Both the position numbers and the translations under genes were made by a program. The notes under the pieces were generated by a model. The model did no database searches. It was not told the origin of the DNA and saw only the letters and a program-made list of their open reading frames with translations. From assembly GCA_024138015.1 (NCBI GenBank), contig JAMXBB010000011.1, forward strand, positions 40,894,730 to 40,958,729: DNA of 64,000 bases. The letters run 5' to 3'. Numbering within the stretch: position 1 is the stretch's first letter; the number at the start of each line of letters is the position of its first letter. This document shows, piece after piece, positions 1-12,327 of the stretch. This DNA is from Lumnitzera littorea. Taxonomy: Eukaryota; Streptophyta; Magnoliopsida; Myrtales; Combretaceae.

Positions 1-960
1 ATTGGTTGGACCTATAAGATTTTCTCTAACCTCCTTATTGTTACTGCTGCTCAAACTTGGGGCTCCCCTCCTTTTAGGCTTACCCAACTAAATAGAGTTT
101 CCACCCTCATATCTTAAAGATACACTCTTCTTGTTGTTGATGTGAGTGTAACTTGTCAAGCGCTCAATTGTCGCTTATGTTGTAGCCAAGTTTATAGCCT
201 CTTTGTGTTTACAACTTATCCATGGCATATCATTTTAATCCTTTCAGGAAATAAAGTAACTTGTCATCTTTTCTCATGCTCTTAATGTCAATCACTAAGT
301 AAAAACTTAAAAATGTACTTTTTGATGTCATCATCCTTCTCAACTTCTCTTAATTTATTTAGGCATTATACTAGACATTCTCCAGAAAGAACTGAGTTAA
401 CAACTTAGTGTTTAGTTCTACCTAAGTATATACATTTGTTGTACCATTCTAAATTTCTTCATACTTGGTGCACCACCTCCGGTTGGCATAACCTATTGAG
501 TACATCATAGCCATTGAAACCTTTGTTCTCTCATCATTTGTCCCAATAGCTATAGAGTACTATTCCATGTTGAATATGAAATTCTCTAGCAATTTGGTGT
601 CCCTTAGGCCAATGAATGCCTTAGACTGAAGCATTTTTGAATGTCCTACTTAAGCGGGACCTTGTATGGGAACTTAGGTAGAAGCATTTTCCATAACTTA
701 AGTTAACAACCTAACTAGTGCCCTCAACTCTTCAATAGACTTAGTTGAGGCACAAGTGGCCAATTGCCTCCTTACTTCATCGACTATCACACATAAGTCA
801 TCTATGAGCATGCATATAGTGACACCAAAATCATTAACCAAATCTCCAAGTCTACAGCTTGCTTCTTAATTATTGGCTTCGATATCTATTATCCTCACAA
901 GAAAGAACAATTAGTGACTTTACCTAGTAGTCCATACAAGTCAAAAGTTCCTTAAGATTC
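1..960 (-). pseudogene. Ty3/gypsy gag relic (antisense, runs off window)
   Basis: Read on the minus strand, this stretch matches the core of a plant Ty3/gypsy gag in the correct order. A piece around 440-520 reads MYSIGYANRRWCTKYEE, the decayed form of the conserved segment where gag has a pair of tryptophans before a TKYEE-like tail. A later piece around 150-300 reads like the DKL-x-YFL-x-GLK segment near the end of the gag domain, followed by KLHSHQQQE. Stops and frame changes are frequent, so no product is expected. The gag core is complete in outline and its C-terminal part continues past base 1. Lineage cannot be fixed from gag alone. The call rests on motif order, not on an open frame. 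Confidence 0.6.
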
Positions 961-1825
961 TCTACACATTTTTTAATATCTTCCTCTCATGTCTTTCTAA
1001 CCATGTTCTTCACTACTAAGATAACTAAATCTTTGGTGCCACCTTTTATAGTACTTGGCTTACACTAGTACAAAGGGACTTGTAGCACTTACTATCTTAC
1101 CTCTATAGTTGTAAGCAAGTCCAATTTTAATGGAAGGGTGGCTGATAAGGTTTGTTTTATACATAACAATAATGACGAAGGGTTTAAACAAGAAGGACAG
1201 ATTTGAATAGCAAAAAATTTATACATTAATCAAATATAAAAGAGGAAAAATGTGCGTATGTTATTGTTATTCTTAATCTCAAACTTTCTTTCAAGATGAT
1301 ATGTGATGATTGTTGTTACCCTATAATATTACTCTTAGTATCTTTCTTTAAAGATGGTTTATGGTAAATGGATCCTAGGAAGAGTTGAATGGGAAGTAGG
1401 ACGGTTGAAGTTTGTGGTGATTTTGAGAAATTAAAGAATATTGTTATTGAATTAAGTGGTGATATTTAATAAATAAGTTGGTGATGGAAAAGTATCGAAC
1501 ATACAAAATGAGAAATATGGTATACATAGGTAGAAACTTTATTTATGATGGAAATATAGAAAATTTGAGGATTGATAAATATGAACCTAAGTGATGAAGA
1601 TTGGTTATGGACAAGTTGTACGAATGAAGGATTTAAGATTTAGTTTACATAGATTAGTAATCAAGAATAAGAAGCATCAAGAGGAAACTAGTTATGGATA
1701 TGATCATTTGGAGCTTAAAGTGAAATTTCAATAGAGTGTTACAATGGGAATACGATAAGGGAGAAATCTTATAGAATAAGATGCAAAAACCTAGAATTCT
1801 TTTAGTCATTTAGTGAAATTTTGAT
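961..1825. other. AT-rich stretch, no gene recognised
   Basis: No open frame or convincing domain on either strand. Its right end runs into a purine-rich tract just before an LTR-like start, so it may hold a completely decayed 3' end of a retrotransposon coding region. I could not confirm any integrase or chromodomain motif. Confidence 0.5.
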
Positions 1826-2340
1826 AAAAGAGGGGAGAGTGAAACACCCAAAAATTCAAAAGGGAATTTAAAGGCATTTGGAATAAAAACAAGGTAATTC
1901 CTCAAATTATTTTCAAAAGTAAAGGAAGTAATTTATTGAAATAGTTATGGGCATTTGAATAAATTATCTATATAAATATTTTTAAAAAAGTTTTCAAATG
2001 ATTAAAATAACTATTCCTAAGAACTATATTAATTTCTAAAGCCAATTTACTAAAATATCCATAAGCTGTTTAACTACTTGGGGATATAATAGTAAAAAGG
2101 GGATTAGAAATTAGCATGCCTTAATTTAAAATGTCTTTTACTTATTTATCCTTCTAGTTAACTCTAAGAGTATTCTAGAATTAGTGATATGGAAGTAATT
2201 TAGAGACTTGTGAGTATATTAAGTTGGTTATAAAAAGGGAGCAAGGCTTGAGGAGAGAGATCAGAGCATTTGGAGAATTGGAAAGGTAATAACACTACTT
2301 CTCCTCCTCTCTTGTGATGTGAAGTTTAAGCTTGGACTAA
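1826..2340 (+). mobile_element. Polypurine tract and start of an LTR-like sequence
   Basis: A purine run AAAAGAGGGGAGAG (1826-1839) is followed directly by TGAAACACCC at 1840, the arrangement seen where a 3' LTR of a plant gypsy element starts. About 390 bp into it is a TATA-like box (TTATAAAAAGGG, 2228-2239) followed by a purine-rich leader, as expected for an LTR promoter. I could not find the right boundary, a second copy or a target duplication, so only the left end and the promoter-like segment are called. The sequence as far as about 4180 could belong to the same LTR. Confidence 0.4.
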
Positions 2341-4575
2341 TGGGTTTTGTTGGTTAATTAAAAGGTGGAATTCAATAACAACTATTGGGATATAAAGTTC
2401 AAGAAGGCCTACAATCTTTATGGAATAAGTATTGATTTAATCTCTAGTAATTTGGAGATAATCAATGGAATACAAGTTGGAAGACTAATTAATTGTGGAT
2501 TTTATCATGAAATTAAGAGAGAACAAGTTCAATAAAGAAGCCTTGGTGGTAACGTGATACAACTCTAGTGAGTGAGTGTGCAATTTCTACTAATTTGATG
2601 ATTTTGAGTTAATACTTAAATATGTTATTGAGAATCTTTTGATTTATATGTTTAATTACTAATTGAGTGTAATGTTGGTGTTTAGAAGGAGTATTGGATG
2701 ATATTTAGTGGATAGTGGGTTTATTGGAAATTTCTAGAATATTCAAAAATCCTACAAGATCAACTAGAAGCTTTACATTGAGGTTAGTTTAATTTGATGC
2801 TATAGATGATTATTTGGTGGAATTTGATAGAGATTGATGTCAATTTGAAGAGAAAAGAATTAAAAGGGTTTTGGAGATATTGATGTTGGCATGATGGGTT
2901 TGGCATGGATATTGGATGATTTGATCTTGTAAGTTGTGCTTTAGTTGATAATTTATGTTGTTATGTATTGAAGACTCAATGTTAAAAAAAGAAATGGCTT
3001 TGTAATCACGAGTTATAGGTGTTATGGAGGGAATTGCTCATATAAAGTTGCGTACAAGTGACTTCATATGAAGTTGCGGTGTGACATTGTAGTACATACA
3101 TATACATTTTGATACGTAGATTTTGGTACACGTTCCCATTACCATAAATGCATAAATATATAAATTTTAGTACAATAAGAAGATTTTAATAACAATAACT
3201 TTAACTAGAATTTGCATGTTGTATTAGAATTTGTACATTGAAGTTGTTCTCATGTAACTTAACGCAAGAAATTCCCCCATTAAGTTGCATGGGCTTAAGT
3301 TGTGTATTAATCTGTGAATCTTTTGTGATTTGATTTTAAGGAGTAGTTAAATGTTGAGATAAGATGTTAATTTAATAATAGGGATTGATTTTGATGTTAC
3401 TCGGTGAAATTATGATGATTTAATGTTGTTTTTACTAAAGTTGTTGCTGGTAGAAATTGTATAAATAATAAGTATATTTAGCAAATTGTTAATGGGTTAT
3501 ATGAATGTTTTGGTAATAGTTGGTAAACATATGGATAATGCAAATTGATAATGACATGTAAATGTTTAAGTTAGTGAATTTGGAAGTTGAGCCATGAAAA
3601 TGAGTATAATTTTGGGTTTTTGATTTGATGTTCTTAATGTATTGAAGTTAATTGATAAGTGTATATATTAATTGGTGAATAGGAATTAAGATAGAACGAT
3701 AAAGTTGACGTCTTGATGCTATGAATGATGGAAAAAAAGAATTGGTTCTTGGCTGGAAAAATTTAGAAATATGAAGTTTAATTGAGTGTTTGAAGATCTT
3801 AATTGATGAATTAATGTTTGGAGGAAGTGTGGATCAAATTGGTGCTAATTGGTGTAAGTTGAAAGCTTGATTTGGTGGTTTAATGTTGGTTTTAGACTAG
3901 TATGTTTTTTGGAAAAATTAAAGATGTTCATGAGTGTTATTGAATGTTTAAATGATGATGAAAAGAAGTTAAGTTGTTAGAAAATTATGTTATTCATATT
4001 CATGTTAGTGTATACTTCCATCTTTGGTGATATATTAATGTTTAAGGGATGATGTTTGTACTATTATAAAGGTTTAAGCTTAATTGAAACTATGAATGCA
4101 TGTTTAATATTCTTCATTATATTTAATGTGTTATTCATTATCTTCAATATGTTCTTGCTAAAATACCCCATTTAATTCATCTTGGCTCTTTAAAATCATT
4201 AAAAATGCAGTTTTTGAGCGAATTGAGATTTAAGATGAATCAAATAGATTTTAACTCATAGATTTTAAATCTTTAAATAAAATTTTCAAATTCTAAATGC
4301 ATTTTACCCATCTTTGATTTGAAGATTTGAATCAAAATCATATTAAGAATACTTTGATCTTCATGAACTTATGATTTGGTCTTCAACGGTGATTATGGTA
4401 AATAATAGCAACTTTATAATAAACATGTGATGTAAGTAGCTAATAATGTATTAAACATAATAATTATCTTCAATGATTAAAATGAGATACTTAAATAATA
4501 AAATTAATAAAAAGCAACCTAGTTGGCACCCCCATGTAGACCAAATTGGTCCAAGCTCAATTTGTAAGGGGATCG
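2341..4575. other. T- and G-rich non-coding stretch
   Basis: Long stretch rich in TTGATG/AATTGG-like words with no open frame or recognisable domain. It could be the remainder of a long LTR that starts at 1840, but no terminal CA plus target duplication was found. Confidence 0.4.
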
Positions 4576-4689
4576 AACCATTTGAGTGTAGATTAGTTTA
4601 AGTGAATTAATTCAACTTAGATAATTTGAGTTAACCATTTGAGTGTAGATTAGTTTAAGTGAATTAATTCAACTTAGATAATTTGAGTT
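4576..4689 (+). repeat. Perfect 57-bp tandem duplication
   Basis: Two identical 57-bp units, 4576-4632 and 4633-4689, each starting AACCATTTGAGTGTAG and ending AATTTGAGTT. I see no difference between the copies, so the duplication is recent compared with the decay around it. Each unit also holds AGTGAATTAATTCAACTT, which contains the palindrome GAATTAATTC. Confidence 0.95.
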
Positions 4690-7010
4690 AATTAATAAAA
4701 CACCTCATTAATTAGAATTAAGATGAAACATCTCGTGATTGAACTGGATAAAAAATAATCCCCAGATTGGTTCGGTATTACTATCTCTATTGTCGCAAGA
4801 GATTTAATTTTAAATCTTTGCAAGGAAACAGACAAGATAAGAACAAAGGCAATGCTAACTAAAAGAGACATGGGCAAGAATTGTAAACATAATATCATAC
4901 CCTTTTATTAGTATCTCAATGTACAAGATTACAATAGTTTGTAGACAAGGGCTTACATATAACAACAATCTTTAGTTGTGATTAACCAAATGGAGAGTAA
5001 GAGCTTATATCTACAAGAGTACTTAAACTCTTGTAAAGAGTTTTATGGAAATTTTTGAGACTTGTAAGAATAAACATTAAAATTCTTAAAATGACGATAT
5101 TTAGAAATAAGAAAAACATATCTAGACTAGACATTGCAAATAATTCCCCTTAAAATCATACAATAGTTTACAAAAGGATGGGCTTTGCTACAAGAAAAGT
5201 GCTTGACACCTTGCAACTATGCCATAACTTAATTTAATTCTAATTATTTAATGCACCTCATTCATAATTAAAAAGATCAATAGCCAAGAAAAGGAATAGG
5301 TGCAGTTAGGATTTAAGCCCCTCCCCTTGTTTATTCTTCATATCATTCAATAAATAAAAAAGACTAATGGTTTTAAGAACGAGCAGTTGCAATGGGAATG
5401 TAAGCCCTTACCCGTTCTTTGTGCATGCCTTCATGTTGCTATTGAACCATTATGCTATTCCTTAGTAGGGTTAGTAAGTTGGGATCCAACGTGTGAGATT
5501 TGAATAAGACATAACACGATTTAAATGGATTTGGGTATGGAAAAAAATCGACACAAAATACAAACGGGTCACACCGGTTTAGACACATTTGAATTTGTAT
5601 TTAGGTTTGGTTCAAGATCCCAAACCTCTTACTAACCTATTTATTAAACAGGTCACCAATTCGACCTACAAACTTGTAACTATAAATAAATTTATATTCT
5701 CTTTTATTCATTTCATTTTTAGTAGGAAGCAAAAAAAAAAAAAAATATACATGATTCAATCCAATTCATATACTAATATGGTTAAATTAGTTAAATATAA
5801 ATATTTTTTAATGAGTAAGGTTACTTTTATCTTTCTTCTTTTTCTTTCTCATTTCTTCTAAGTTTCAACTGTAAGCTAAATATATTTTGATCTGATACTC
5901 ACAATTCAAGTTTGAATCTTTTCTCAACTATTAAAATAAGTATAAAGTTTGCAATCTTCTTCTCCATTTTTTTTCAACTAATTATTTATCTTTATAATTT
6001 TTTTTTCATTGTGTTATAATAGTAAGGTATTAAATTATTAAACTTCATCTAGAAACCATCTGTTGAAACTTTTTAATATAGTGCACCCTATTATTATTAT
6101 TTTTTTATAATGCGATATGATTGAATTTTTTTCTTATAAAAAAAAACAGATTATAGATAATAAAATAGTAATATATCATAACTGTCTATTAAAATAATTT
6201 TTAATATAGAGAAAATTAATTACGAAGATGATGATTCTTTGTTATATTTAAGAATTTAATTGTTCTTTAATTGTTAGTGGAGAAAGTTTTATGAGAAATA
6301 CAAGAATTGTGACTATAAGATGCTAATAGTTGGGATTTTGATACATATTAAAATAAGTGAAATGATCAAGAGGATGTTATATGATTTAAATTTTGAGATT
6401 TTTTATAATTTGATTAGATTTTATTTTATTAAAAATTTTATTTGGATTGTAATATCAAACCTTATAACATTTGTATTATTGTTTATTTACCCTTTATGTT
6501 CAAATATCTTATGAATTTTTTAATAATATTTTAATTAATAAACGGTCTAATTCAAATAGAAGAGGTTTGTTAAATGAGTCGGATTACTAATTTAAATATT
6601 CAAATAGGATTTTCCTGACTCTTTTAACAAGTGGATGTATCACTAGTTGAGGTTCTAAATAATGTAAAACATGATATGATAATAATCCCTAGTCCTAACA
6701 CTTACTTCCATAGCAAAATTCGCCAACAGAATTCTTCCATTCATTTTCCTTGTTCCATACAAGAGAAAGGAATTCGGAGATAAATTATTTCCTTCTAATG
6801 CAATCCTCCTCTTCTTTTTGTCAATCCAAACAACACATGAGGCATCATCCTATCTTTGCACAAAAGCGTCATTTTTAAGTACAATTTTACGAAGAAGGGT
6901 TGAGATGGGACAAGCGTGTCTTGAAAAAAGCATTTGAAAACTCAAAGTATTATTGAGAAATTTTATACCAATATTTCTAACGAACTATAGAGTTAAAGGA
7001 GATCGCTGGT
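4690..7010. other. AT-rich stretch with a dispersed-repeat look
   Basis: No gene recognised. Around 5480-5670 and again around 6540-6640 there are short segments rich in ACGGGTC/GACCTGT-like words and half-sites such as AAACGGGTCACACC and GTTTGTTAAATGAGTCGG. They look like the two ends of a decayed small dispersed element, but no clean terminal repeat could be defined. The middle (5700-6530) is very AT-rich and contains only chance open frames. Confidence 0.4.
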
Positions 7011-8962
7011 GTTCAAGCCAAGAACAAGAAGGTTCCGATAATGCCAAGTAATAATAAGGTGAGAAAAATCTTCTTTCAACGATGTTTTGTTTGAAAGTTC
7101 AAGATTTGAAAGTGCTAATTTAGAATATATGCAATGCAACATAAAGGAGTTCTGTGTTGTATGTGTTGATTAATTATTGGGATCTTGTGTAGTTATTATT
7201 CTAATTGATGGAAACAATGGAATCTGATGGAATTCTTATGCCGTAATCTGAAAGTATAAGTTTGAAAACTTTTTAGTGGTGACCTGGTTAATGGACCTTG
7301 TTTAAAGGCGTGAGGTATGGATAGGTGGCTAAATTTATGCACAACAGTACACGTGAACGGGGAATTTAAATTTCAGATTCGATTCCCAGTAGGTCTCTTC
7401 ATTCATTTTTTTTTCTTTTAGGCCAAAGGTCTCTTCATTCTTTTGAAAATAGAAAATGTGCCCATCTATTTTGAGTTTTGTGAATAAAATTAATTATAGA
7501 GGACATGACGCCCTAATTGATTGGGTTGTTACATAGGTATCATTCCAGGGTTAAATGGAGTTAAGTTGGTTTGCTTAGGTACTGGTCAATACGATTTTCA
7601 GATTGTAATTGGAGTGGAGTGGGGAACTGATTGTTGCTTTGATGAAGCAGAGATTTAGGTAAAGCAATTTCATTGGGGCATGAATGACGGGTATGAGAGT
7701 TATCATTGTTATGCCAAGGTATGATGGAATTACTAACAAGGAAAAAGAAGGTTTTTGATTGAACTAAATCCATAATAAGACATGTTCGCAGATTCTTGCT
7801 TTTTCCAGTTGGCAGATTTTGCAAATTTTACTACATTGACTGCTCTGCATACTTCAATAGAAGGTCAGACAACGCAGGTTATGTAATTCATATGATAGTG
7901 ATATTGATACAGCACGGGTTGCTATTCCTACTATTATTAAGCATGTGTATTCCAGGAGGCCAGGACTTAATAAAACCACTACTTGATATATTTGCTACAC
8001 GACAGTAGTTGCAGTGGTCAGTTGCAAATAAATAGGAGGCTGTTTCCATAAGCAACAAATAAGTAGATTTACTGGTTTGAATACAGCATGCCGATGTGGC
8101 ATGCCTAGTTGGCAATAAAGTCGAATTACAAGTCTTCTAGAAGATTCTGGAAATTACTGAATGTAAATAAGATACAAGAAGTAGCAGAGCTTCTAAGCCG
8201 GATAATCTTGTACTTCATTAAAGTTAAGTTGGTCTGAACAATTCTGCTCAAGTAAGCTCAGTACTGAACTTCATTGAGTGCTTAATCTGAAGTTTTACAT
8301 TTGAGCTTTACTTTCCTGCATTCATGTCCTATCAGATGTTTACTAGATTGTTGAGTAATAATGGAAAAACAAAGTTGAGCTGGTTGGGAAGTTCAGGCTT
8401 TAAGAGTTCATGCTTTAACATTAGCTACAGGAAAATTTTGAAAAATAGCATCACTTGCAGTTCCCCCACAGTGTCCTCATATGAAACCTATGATAGGCTG
8501 ATGGCCCTGGTCTGATGGCTCATGCCTGTTGCTTGCAGCACAAATTTCAATTTACTTAGGTCACAAGAATTGAAAATTCTGTTACTTGACTGATATTAGT
8601 ATTTAAATTTTGATTGAATCTAGAGCTTTATAATTATTGAGTTCTAACACATGACAGATTAGATACCAGTGAATAACTAGGATGGTGAGAAAAGTGAGTG
8701 ATCCTTCTAGATGATGCATTTTTCTTTGCTCCGCCAGGTAGGTTGCTCCAATAACCAAGTTTTTTTGGTTAAATTCCATTAACCAAGTTTTCCGGATGTT
8801 GTCAAGTGCATGGTTGTGTAAAGGTCAGTAAGTGTATTGATTGTAAGTTAAGGTGTTTGGCTATGTATAAGTGGCCAAAGGTTTAGGTTAAGTATGTGCC
8901 AAGGGTTAGTTTATGGGATGGTAAAGAAGATGGGGAGCGCTGCTTAATGGAAAAAGGTGTCT
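7011..8962. other. Unique-looking DNA left of the chromovirus
   Basis: Less repetitive and less AT-rich than its surroundings, with no protein-coding frame I can support. A purine-rich leader-like stretch ends with AATAATAAGGTGAGAAA near 7050, which fits a 5' splice donor. Together with 14078-17001 this could be upstream or 5'-UTR intron sequence of the LYR gene at 17002, later split by the chromovirus. That is inference only. Confidence 0.3.
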
Positions 8963-8967
8963 GTGGG

Positions 8968-9293
8968 TGATACATGCTTGCGTGTACATAAACCACTTGC
9001 TTGGATTTATACAAGGCGCACCAGGCTTAGCAGCTAGTATCCTTTCGTATGTTTGTATTTTAATTGAGTATGTGCTTATGTTTTGCAGGGTATCTTAGGT
9101 AGTTACTCAGTTAGCCATTGTAGATATCTCTACTGAGTAGGTGCTTGTATTACTCCTGAGTAGCCCCCACTATAAATAGAGTAGTAGCAGTTGGCAAAGG
9201 AGGCTGTACTCTTCATATCTGGAGAGAGTGTAATTGATTTTTTTTTCACATCAGTAAAACTACTCATTTTTGTGTTCCACTAAGGTCCTATCA
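8968..9293 (+). repeat. 5' LTR of the chromovirus
   Basis: Starts TGATACATGCTTGCG and ends GGTCCTATCA, so it has the TG...CA ends of an LTR. It contains a TATA box (ACTATAAATAGAG, about 9170-9182) that would drive the element, and a downstream leader near 9215-9240. It pairs with 13702-14072. Relative to that copy it lacks a block of about 45 bp just after GCAGTTGG and about 12 bp earlier on. Confidence 0.95.
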
Positions 9294-9316
9294 ATTTGGT
9301 GCCATATATGGATCCA
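9294..9316 (+). promoter_or_regulatory. Putative primer binding site region
   Basis: The sequence right after the 5' LTR reads ATTTGGTGCCATATATGG. TTTGGTGCC-type sequences occupy the PBS position in plant gypsy elements, but this is not the usual initiator-Met PBS (TGGTATCAGAGC) and the cognate tRNA cannot be named. Called from position only. Confidence 0.45.
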
Positions 9317-9335
9317 TTCTTTGGCAATGATGTGA

Positions 9336-10340
9336 ATGGAGACTCGAATTGAGGGATTTGAACAAGAAGTTAGCTATCTGGTCATTTCTCTTCAAGCTTC
9401 TAATGATCGCATGGAGAGTTGTGTGGCATTGTTGGAGGTTGGTTTCCTTGAAGTAAAGGATATTTTGGAATCACTTGTTTCTGATTGAAAGGTGCAAGAG
9501 AAATCAATAGAAATGGCAAATTCCACTTTACGATCACATCACCTACATTCTTCATCTATTCACGAAGAAATGACACTGGATGATCTTCTCGTTGTGATCT
9601 TAATCAACTTTCATGGGCCTTTTTGATGGAATGGATCCCTTAGGTTGGATCACACAAGTTGAACAGTATTTTAAGCTTCATCACATTTGTTCAGAGAAAC
9701 GGATCTCTGTTGTCTTTCTTCATATGCAAGGACGTGTGGTTGCTTGGATGCATGCATTGTGGTGTTGATTTCCTAATTTGTCTTGGCAGACGTTAGTTTA
9801 TCAGCTGTTATTACATTATGGAAGTTGTGATGCCTCTAATTTGTTTGTTCCTTTGACTCTATTTAAGCAACATCTTCGGTTACTGTTTATGTGGATGAGT
9901 TTGATGCACTTATTATGCAAGTTCCACCAATGTCTGAGGAACAGACTTTAGGCTATTTCTTGCTTTTGATCTTGAACAAGATTTTTCTCTTGGCAGATGT
10001 TTTACTAGTTCATCCTCCTCGCTTGCATCTTCTTCTTCAAGTTCGTTGGGTCTCATTCCTATTTCTTCTTTTCTGACTGTATCAGTTCTCTCTCGTTACT
10101 TTGAGAACAGGTGCTTTCAATATCTCATCCTTCTTTCATTACTAAGGATGCTCACTCTCGTTCTTCTGTCACATGTACTATTGATAATAAAGGTTCGAGG
10201 CCAACTTGGCAGATGACTTATGCTGGGTTTATTAATAATAGAAACAAAGGTCTTTGTTTTTGATGTGATCAATTATACTCGCCAACTCATAAGCGTGCTT
10301 CCAAGTCTTTACGTGTGACTATTTTAGAAGAGGAGCCTGA
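9336..10340 (+). pseudogene. gag of the chromovirus (broken)
   Basis: A good start at 9336 gives METRIEGFEQEVSYLVISLQ..., an N-terminal helical segment, until an in-frame TGA at about 9485. The capsid core follows around 9605-9960: FMGLFDGMDPLGWITQVEQY, then HMQGRVVAWMHAL, corresponding to the DG-x-DPxGW and W motifs of Retrotrans_gag, and FDALIMQVPPMSEEQTLGYF after a frame change. Gag would form the capsid that packages element RNA. A degenerate stretch at about 10255-10310 sits where a zinc knuckle is expected (CDQLYSPTHK), but the CCHC pattern is not intact. At least two stops and one frameshift. Confidence 0.85.
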
Positions 10341-10419
10341 TTTGATTTTGTTAGATGATGCTGCTGCTCCTGTTTTGGAACATGACACCACCGTGGCCGT
10401 ACAAGGATTTAATGGTTGT

Positions 10420-10801
10420 AAGACTTTAAAGTTCAGACACATTTTTTCTTCTCCTATTGCAATTCTTGTGGATGGTGGCGCTTCATAATTTCGTTTCTAA
10501 GCCTTTGGTAGCTTTGTCACAACTACCTGTTTCTCTTACTGCTTGTTTTCGTGTGAGGTTGGGTGATGGACAATATTTTTCTTCTTGCAGAGTTTGTTGT
10601 GGTTTGTCTATAGTAATTCATGATACGCCAGTGGTTATTGATTGTTTTGTGTTAGAATTAGGTGATATTGATGTCAATTTGGGCATTGCATGGTTGGAGA
10701 CCTTAGGCGATATTAAGGTGAATAGGTCTAAAGTTATGATAAAAGTACCGTTTGATGGTGGTGAAAAAGTGTTGTATGGCGACCATTCTTTGCTTAAATA
10801 A
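10420..10801 (+). pseudogene. Retropepsin (RVP_2) of the chromovirus, frameshifted at the active site
   Basis: The aspartic protease domain is clear: SPIAILVDGGAS, then NFVSKPLVALSQLPV, and later IDVNLGIAWLETLGDIKVN, which matches the D-x-x-LG-x-x-WL segment near the end of retroviral-type proteases. The active-site motif reads D-G-G-A-S in place of the usual D-S/T-G-A-S. Directly after it, two bases appear to be missing (GCTTCATAATTTC), so the active site and the rest of the domain lie in different frames. The second part is open from 10457 to 10801. Confidence 0.9.
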
Positions 10802-10959
10802 GCAGTAACCTTGAAGGAAGCTTCATTAAGTTGAGGATGTGGTGTTTGTGGGTGCTTGTTGGGCTTTACCATTGCCTGATTCTTTTTGGTTATCATTTGC
10901 TACAATGGATACTTGTATTGATGCTCTGTTGTAGGAGTTTACTGTTGTTTTTTCTGATA

Positions 10960-11790
10960 ATTTGGGTCTGCTCCCATCTCGTTCTGTGGACCATCGTATT
11001 GTCCTAAAAGAGGTTAGTGGTCCAATAAATGTTTGCTCTTACTGTTATGCTCATATTTAGTAATACGAGATGCGCATGGTGAAAGAGATGTTACAGGCTG
11101 GTCTTATTTGGTCTAGCTTGAGTCCTTTTTCTAACGTTGTTCTTTTGGTTAAGAAAAAGGGTGGCTCTTGATATTTTTGTATTGATTATCGTGTATTGAA
11201 TGTAGCCACTATTCCTGATCGTTTTCTTATTGTAGTTATTGAGGAATTATTTGATGAATTTTTTGGTGCATGTGTTTTCTCTAAAATTGATTTAAAGGTT
11301 GGTTATCACCAAATTAAAGTGCATCCAAATGATATAAGTAAGAATGTTTTTCGTACTCATCAAAGGCATTACGAGTTTGTAGTGATGCTTTTTGGTCTTA
11401 TGAATGCTTCGGCTACTTTTTGAGTGACTATGAATGAATTATTTTACCCTTATCTTCATTGCTTTGTCTTGTTTTTTTTTTTGATGATATTTTTGTTTAT
11501 AGCAAGAATTGGGATCTTCATTTAGAGCATTTGTGCATGGTTGTTTCTTTGTTAAGGGATCGTCAATTTGTTGCCAATCAAAAGAAATGTATTTTTGGTG
11601 TGGATTTTATTGAATATTTAGACCATATTATCTCGGTTGATGGTTTGCACATGGATCCCAACAAAGTTGTTGCTGTACTTAATTGGCCTATTCTAACTTC
11701 TCCTAAAGGTGTTCGGGGTTTCTTGGGACTTTTGGGCTGTTTTTGGAAGTTTATTAAGGATTATGATCAATTGGCTTGACCCTTAACTAG
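10960..11790 (+). pseudogene. Reverse transcriptase domain of the chromovirus
   Basis: The Ty3/gypsy RT is nearly complete across several frames: SVDHRIVLKEVSGPIN, VKEMLQAGLIWSSLSPFSN, CIDYRVLNVATIPDRF, FSKIDLKVGYHQIKVH, FRTHQRHYEFVVMLFGLMNA, then the catalytic FFFDDIFVYS around 11475-11505 (the (Y/F)xDD box), and FLGLLGCFWKFIKDY of the thumb. In-frame stops occur at about 11058, 11169 and 11420, and again at 11777. It would copy element RNA into DNA in virus-like particles. Confidence 0.95.
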
Positions 11791-12325
11791 TCTCCTTAAA
11801 AAGGGTTAGTTTTGTTGGTTAGACGATGCTTTGAAGTCTTTTCGCAATTTGCAGCATGCGTTGAGTCAAGCTCCAGTTTTGGCATTGCCTATCTTTGACC
11901 AACAATTTGTTATTGAGTGTTATGCTTCTGTTAGTGGTATTGGAGCTGTTTTAATGCAAAATAATCGTCCTATTGCTTTCTTTTGTAAAGCTTTGGCACC
12001 TCGGGCTCTAGCTAAATCAGCATATGAAGGGGGATTAATGGCTTTGATACTTTCTATTCATCATTTGAGGCCATATTTGTTGGGAAAAAAATTTTTGGTA
12101 CATGCGGATCATCACAACTTGTGTCATTTGCTTACTTAGTGATATCACTATGCCTGTGCAACATCGGTTATCGAAACTTCGTGGGTATGGTTTTGATGTT
12201 GTGTATAAGCAAGGTTCTTCTAACTATGCAAGAGGATGAAAGTGAGGGTTGTTGCTGTGTTAGTGGACCTTTATGGACTGATTTGTTGGAGATATCAACC
12301 ACCATCAAAGAAGCTGCAGTCTAGG
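11791..12325 (+). pseudogene. RNase H domain of the chromovirus
   Basis: Open from 11831 to 12139: APVLALPIFDQQFVIECYAS (usually D at the catalytic CDAS; here Y), GIGAVLMQNNRPIAFFCKAL, YEGGLMALILSIHHLRPYL, FLVHADHHNLCHLL. This is the RT-linked RNase H (RT_RNaseH) of Ty3/gypsy elements, which removes the RNA template. The first catalytic aspartate appears replaced by tyrosine (ECYAS). Stops follow at about 12138, and the tether to integrase is in other frames. Confidence 0.93.
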
Positions 12326-12327
12326 GA

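Noticed and set aside
5589..6514. Two plus-strand frames of 64-90 codons
   Set aside because: F/I/K-rich translations of AT-rich DNA without motif support.
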